From positions 682,001 to 746,000 of the forward strand of contig NZ_CP036172.1 in NCBI RefSeq assembly GCF_017357525.1: DNA of 64,000 nucleotides, given 5' to 3'. Below the pieces are notes generated by a model. It did not search any database. It was not told where the DNA came from and saw only the letters and a program-made list of their open reading frames with translations. The stretch is from Methanofollis aquaemaris (GTDB lineage Archaea; Halobacteriota; Methanomicrobia; Methanomicrobiales; Methanofollaceae). Position numbers and translations under genes: made by a program. The first letter of the stretch is position 1. The number at the start of each line of letters is the position of its first letter. Positions 60,768-64,000 of this stretch are shown here, piece after piece.

Positions 60768-60921
60768 GTTACCCCTTCTCGCGGCGGAGTTTGGTGAATA
60801 ATAGTGGACGGGCGCCTCCATACCCTCCGATTCCGGCAACACTTATCATTAACTGGCAATGCTTTTGGTTTACCTACCCCTGCTGATAGATTAAAAAAGT
60901 GGGGGAGCGCAGTTGTAGTAC

Positions 60922-61578
60922 ATGCAGGTGCCTGTGCCACCCATGCTCGCCGACCTTGTTGCGACCTCTTTTTCAGCCCTTGATGGTGCGGAGTTCTCAG
61001 ACCTCACCCGCTGCCCGGAGTGCGGCGGGGTGGTGCGGGGGCACGACATGAAAAAACGGCGGTTTGCGGTGATCAAAACAGCCCGGGGGCGCTCCGAGAT
61101 CACAATCTGGGTACGGCGGTATTACTGTACCCACTGCGGGGCACTCTGTTCGGCCCCGGCTCCATTCTATCCTGACACCAGGGTGGGGGCACCGATCGTC
61201 GACCTCTGCCGGGTGCTTGCCGGGGAGTACTCCTTCAACCAGGCGTCGAAAATCCTTGCTGCAATGGGCATCGTCCTCGACCGCGGCTCGGTCCGCAACT
61301 ATGCCGCCCTCGACATCGGCACGGTCCCGTCCATCGAGCTCTGGGGCCTGTGCCTGCCCGGCTCTCTCCTCTCAATCATCTCCCTGACCATCGGCCGGAG
61401 TCAGTCGACTCCCGTCCCAGGGGCAGAAGTCCTCGCGGCCTGCGGTCTCCCAGCCACAGACCGGACACCGCTTCATCCTCACCGGCCCCCGCCCGAAATA
61501 GGGGAGGAGCGGGATGAAAAGGAAGAGAAAGAAGAACGGGAGCCCCAGGAGATAGCAGACCACCGTGATCAGGAGTGA
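60922..61578 (+). CDS. Zinc-ribbon and HTH protein, transposase-like N-terminal half
   Basis: A 218-residue frame. Residues 28-85 form a zinc ribbon (CPECGGVVRGHDM...RRYYCTHCGALC) and residues about 100-130 a helix-turn-helix (DLCRVLAGEYSFNQASKILAAMGI, then DRGSVRNYAALD). This order is like the N-terminal DNA-binding part of ISL3-type transposases and some regulators. The region after about residue 150 is low complexity, charged (ERDEKEEKEEREPQE) and is the exact antisense of a membrane-protein gene, so the true C-terminus is doubtful. TATA-like gattaaaaaag stands 26-35 bp before ATG 60922. It may be a truncated transposase or a stand-alone regulator. Confidence 0.55.
   Translation: MQVPVPPMLADLVATSFSALDGAEFSDLTRCPECGGVVRGHDMKKRRFAVIKTARGRSEITIWVRRYYCTHCGALCSAPAPFYPDTRVGAPIVDLCRVLAGEYSFNQASKILAAMGIVLDRGSVRNYAALDIGTVPSIELWGLCLPGSLLSIISLTIGRSQSTPVPGAEVLAACGLPATDRTPLHPHRPPPEIGEERDEKEEKEEREPQEIADHRDQE
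61372..61563 (-). CDS. Small membrane protein with C-terminal zinc ribbon
   Basis: A 63-residue (from GTG 61563) protein. The reading frame stays open upstream, adding a hydrophobic helix (LSLLLLAGSLLITVV) just after mfnF, but no standard start was found there, so the start is uncertain. It has one or two membrane segments (VVCYLLGLPFFFLFLFIPLLPYF) and a CPVCG...CPWDG zinc ribbon (about 33-50). It follows mfnF directly on the same strand and is antisense to the 3' part of the zinc-ribbon/HTH gene. Of the two opposing frames this one has a more protein-like composition. The function is unknown. Confidence 0.5.
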   Translation of the reverse strand: MVCYLLGLPFFFLFLFIPLLPYFGRGPVRMKRCPVCGWETAGREDFCPWDGSRLTPADGQGDD

Positions 61579-61598
61579 ACCTGCCAGGAGGAGCAGGC

Positions 61599-62531
61599 TC
61601 AGCGTATACCGTCGCGTCCCGCCACCTCCAGGACGGCGTACGCAGGCAGGGCGTCGGCCAGACCCCTGAGTTCGCGGTTCAGGTCAACGCCGGAGAGCAT
61701 CCCTGCAAAGAGCGACGATCCGATCCCTCCGCAGATGACTGCATTGCACCCACTTGTTCCCATACAGGTGCTGACCGCTCTGACGATCATCCCGGCCTGA
61801 GCCGTCCAGCACTGGGTGGCGATCCCCTGAACCGCCTCTTCGCCGATCTCCTTGAGGTCGGCGCAGACGACCCTGGCGAGTCGGCGCATCGCCGCCTCCA
61901 CCGTGACCGGGCCGCCATCAGGGGTGGCGGCGGTGTAGTCTTCAGGAGCGATCTGACCGAGGACCAGGTGGGCGTCGCCGCTGCACGCAAAGTACTCGGT
62001 CGAGACCGGGGTGAAGATTCCCCCCACCTCGACGGCCCTTACCAGGGTGGCTACGTTTGTCCTGAGCATGCCGGTGTAGACCAGGTAGCCCTGCTGGAGG
62101 CGGAGGAGGTCGGTGAGGCCACGGAGGTCATCGAAGCGGTTGAGCGGGACGATGTCCGCCGTGGTGCTCCCGACATCCAGGAGGACAGTCTCTGGGTAGC
62201 GTCCCCGGAGATAATCCGCAGAAGCCAGCCAGTTGGCGGCGGCAAGCTCCGATACCGGACCATCGTGGAAGGCCCCGTCGGTCCCGTAGAAGAGGGCGTC
62301 AGGGAAGGACTCCTGCACGGCCTCTACGATAAACCGGATCCCTTCATTTTTGGAGGAGAAACTGTCGGCAAGCTCGCCGCTCATCACGACGGCGGCGTTC
62401 TCCCCGTCCTTCGCATAGGGAGCGAGCAGGTCGGCGAGCGGGGCCTCGGTCCAGAGGGGGCAGTAATGGATGTGGGCACCGGTCCGGTCCACCACCTTCA
62501 GGTTCGCCCCGCCGACATCGATGCCGATCAT
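61599..62531 (-). CDS. mfnF: Methanofuran biosynthesis protein MfnF
   Basis: A 310-residue enzyme of the ASKHA/hydantoinase-type fold that joins gamma-glutamyltyramine to the aminomethylfuran phosphate, forming the core of methanofuran. It starts MIGIDVGGANLKVVDRTG, typical of the phosphate-binding loop, and contains LLDVGSTTADIVPL (about 115-128) and CGGIGSSLFAGML near 279-291. It overlaps mfnD upstream by 4 nt, which confirms the pathway. Assignment is from the known methanogen gene order and motifs. Confidence 0.88.
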   Translation of the reverse strand: MIGIDVGGANLKVVDRTGAHIHYCPLWTEAPLADLLAPYAKDGENAAVVMSGELADSFSSKNEGIRFIVEAVQESFPDALFYGTDGAFHDGPVSELAAANWLASADYLRGRYPETVLLDVGSTTADIVPLNRFDDLRGLTDLLRLQQGYLVYTGMLRTNVATLVRAVEVGGIFTPVSTEYFACSGDAHLVLGQIAPEDYTAATPDGGPVTVEAAMRRLARVVCADLKEIGEEAVQGIATQCWTAQAGMIVRAVSTCMGTSGCNAVICGGIGSSLFAGMLSGVDLNRELRGLADALPAYAVLEVAGRDGIR

Positions 62532-63418
62532 AGGAGCATCACCCGGCCTTCGCGGTCGAACTCAACTCTTCCTTTGAGATGCACGCCGTCGGCCGGCACC
62601 TTCCCGCAGGAGGCGTCGACGAGGAGGTCGGCGATCTCTTCTTCCATGCAGGCGGCGATCCCGACCATGCTCGTCGTCATCCTGGGGTTCACCTCCAGCA
62701 CATAGGGGCGGTCGCCGACGACCAGGTCGACGCCCACATATCCCTGGCACCCGAGCACCATCGCCGCCTGCACCGCGGTCCTGACGATCTCATCCTTCAT
62801 CGGGTGGTCGACCGGGGTCTCGCCGCCATGATAAGCAAAGTACCCGTCCTCGCCGAGGGTGATCTTCTGCCGGTTGAGAGAGAGGACGAGCGGCCCTGCC
62901 CCCGAGAAGTAGAGACAGGCCTCGCCGACGATCCGGCTCCCGATAAGGCTGACCGAGAGGGGTTCGCCCTCGATATATTCCTGCCCGATCTCGTCGGGGC
63001 CTGGCGCCGCCTCAGTGAGTCTGGTGTTGTAGGTGTCGCACCCACGGATTGGCTTGACCACCTTGAGCCCATCGGTCTTCTCCGCGGGTACCGGGATGCC
63101 GTGCGCGGCAAGCACCTGGAGAGACCGCTTCTTGTTGGCACAGAGAGCGACATTCATCGATCCACACCCGATGTTATGCGTGCAGTCCTCAAGTTTCTTG
63201 GTGAGAGGGGCGAGGAGGCGGTCGGGGGCGATGACCAGCCCGACATCGCAGTCAGGGGCCATATCCTCGATCTCGGCCATCAGGTCGCCGCCGCGGGGAC
63301 AGACCACCTCGTAGCCGCAGCGTGCAAAACTCTCGGAGAGGATCTTCAGCATGGCCCGCCCTTCCACCGCAAGGTCGGGGTCATGGAAGACGGTATATTC
63401 AGCAAGAAATGCCCTCAT
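62528..63418 (-). CDS. mfnD: Tyramine--L-glutamate ligase MfnD
   Basis: A 296-residue ATP-grasp ligase that joins tyramine and glutamate in methanofuran biosynthesis. The ATP-grasp core shows KVVKPIRGCDTYNTR (about 117-131), IGQEYIEGEPLSVSLIG (about 145-161), and the metal-binding VGVDLVVGDRPYVLEVNPRMTTSMVGI (about 227-253). It is co-directional and overlapping with mfnF and divergent from surE, with 85 bp between the starts. Confidence 0.9.
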   Translation of the reverse strand: MRAFLAEYTVFHDPDLAVEGRAMLKILSESFARCGYEVVCPRGGDLMAEIEDMAPDCDVGLVIAPDRLLAPLTKKLEDCTHNIGCGSMNVALCANKKRSLQVLAAHGIPVPAEKTDGLKVVKPIRGCDTYNTRLTEAAPGPDEIGQEYIEGEPLSVSLIGSRIVGEACLYFSGAGPLVLSLNRQKITLGEDGYFAYHGGETPVDHPMKDEIVRTAVQAAMVLGCQGYVGVDLVVGDRPYVLEVNPRMTTSMVGIAACMEEEIADLLVDASCGKVPADGVHLKGRVEFDREGRVMLL

Positions 63419-63503
63419 TCCCTACTGCGTTGGCATCGACCGGTGATGTAGATATTGATCGCAAACGACTATCAGGGAGGCGGGCATACCCATTCAACCA
63501 ACG

Positions 63504-64000
63504 ATGGACCGAAAGATTCTTCTCACCAATGACGACGGCGTGTACTCCAACGGGATCTGGGCGGCGTACGAGGCGCTCTCAGAGATCGCTGATGTAACCG
63601 TCGTTGCACCTGCCACCCAGCAGAGTGCGGTCGGACGCTCGATCTCGATCTTCGAGCCGATCCGTGCGACGAAGATCTCAGTCAACGGGGTGCCGGCCTA
63701 TGCTGTCGGCGGCAAACCGACCGACGCGGTGATCATCGGGCTCTTCGCCCTGGATCTCAAACCTGACCTCGTGGTGAGCGGGGTCAACATCGGCGAGAAC
63801 CTCAGTTACGAATCGATCATGACCTCGGGCACGGTGGGAGCGGCGCTGGAGGCGGCGAACCACGGGACACCCTCGGTCGCCTTCTCCCTCCAGGTCTGGG
63901 ACCAGGGCGACAAGTTCGACGACCCGCGCCATGTCGGGAGCAATTTTGAGGAGACGAAGACGGTGGTGCGGGACGTCTGCGAACGGATCTTTGCACGCGG
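63504..64000 (+). CDS. surE: 5'-nucleotidase SurE, 3' end cut by window
   Basis: The first 165 residues are visible. SurE removes phosphate from nucleoside 5'-monophosphates and helps survival. The metal-binding NDDG (residues 9-12 of MDRKILLTNDDGVYSNGI), the SA..G segment QQSAVGRSIS and the signature SGVNIGENLSYESIMTSGTVGAALEA, here split by spacing, are all present. ATG 63504 follows AACC...ACG with no strong ribosome site. The gene continues beyond base 64000; the full family length is about 250-265. Confidence 0.93.
   Translation, partial: MDRKILLTNDDGVYSNGIWAAYEALSEIADVTVVAPATQQSAVGRSISIFEPIRATKISVNGVPAYAVGGKPTDAVIIGLFALDLKPDLVVSGVNIGENLSYESIMTSGTVGAALEAANHGTPSVAFSLQVWDQGDKFDDPRHVGSNFEETKTVVRDVCERIFAR

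Overview
This window comes from a hydrogen/formate-using methanogenic archaeon, most likely of the order Methanomicrobiales (a Methanofollis- or Methanoculleus-like, GC-rich genome). The genus is an inference; the methanogen assignment rests on methanofuran-biosynthesis genes (mfnD, mfnF), an F420-type formate dehydrogenase (fdhAB), F420H2 oxidase, an archaeal histone, RadA, FEN1, an RPA-like protein, archaeal phosphoribulokinase, archaetidylinositol-phosphate synthase and a presenilin-like protease. Many genes have a TATA-like box about 25-35 bp upstream with a very short leader, and several operons end in oligo-T runs. No rRNA, tRNA, CRISPR array or complete insertion sequence was found.

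Layout. 1-3.4 kb: an ECF-type transporter (accessory protein cut by the window edge, S component, fused double ATPase, T component). 3.4-6.3 kb, convergent with it: a nitrogenase-like operon (NifH-like reductase plus two short NifD/K-like subunits) that fits neither classical nitrogenase nor, by gene content, the CfbC/CfbD F430 enzyme. 6.8-14 kb: TrkH, phosphoribulokinase, an oxygen/superoxide detoxification operon (two rubredoxins, F420H2 oxidase, desulfoferrodoxin), an ArsB/NhaD-type transporter and a TauE/SafE exporter. 14-17 kb: a candidate structured RNA, a MoaD/DUF1894/DUF1890/FdhD group, and a divergent Cys-rich HTH regulator with a perfect 16-bp palindrome in its promoter. 17-24 kb: lysine biosynthesis (dapL-lysA), RPA-like protein, radA, phosphoglycolate phosphatase, PRC-barrel protein and histone. 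24-31 kb: HTH-CBS regulator, NOG1-type GTPase, presenilin homologue, FEN1 and a secreted propeller-like protein. 30-36 kb: archaetidylinositol-phosphate synthase, AK6-type kinase, hisC, argD, guaA (ATPase subunit), pyrG. 36-43 kb: thioesterase, DJ-1/PfpI protein and a 1728-residue multi-PAS sensor kinase with a receiver. 43-47.5 kb: a three-gene operon of unknown role (TPR/winged-helix protein, BrxD/DUF2791-like ATPase, OB-HD exoribonuclease-like protein). 48-64 kb: hisD, the tungstate/molybdate transporter wtpABC, acylphosphatase, SemiSWEET, TspO, an N-terminally odd ornithine cyclodeaminase homologue, a PAS protein, a flavin reductase, fdhAB, a zinc-ribbon protein, mfnF-mfnD and the start of surE.

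Functional links. fdhAB, fdhD, a MoaD-like protein and wtpABC together supply and mature a W/Mo-pterin formate dehydrogenase. Phosphoribulokinase points to the reductive hexulose-phosphate pathway. Most long intergenic gaps (about 23.2, 28.1, 29.7, 36.8, 43.1, 47.5, 48.3 and 56.2 kb, and weakly 6.6, 9.5 and 57.2 kb) carry copies, in both orientations, of a degenerate dispersed repeat of roughly 0.2-0.4 kb. The two least explained coding loci are the nitrogenase-like operon beside the ECF transporter and the TPR/ATPase/HD operon.
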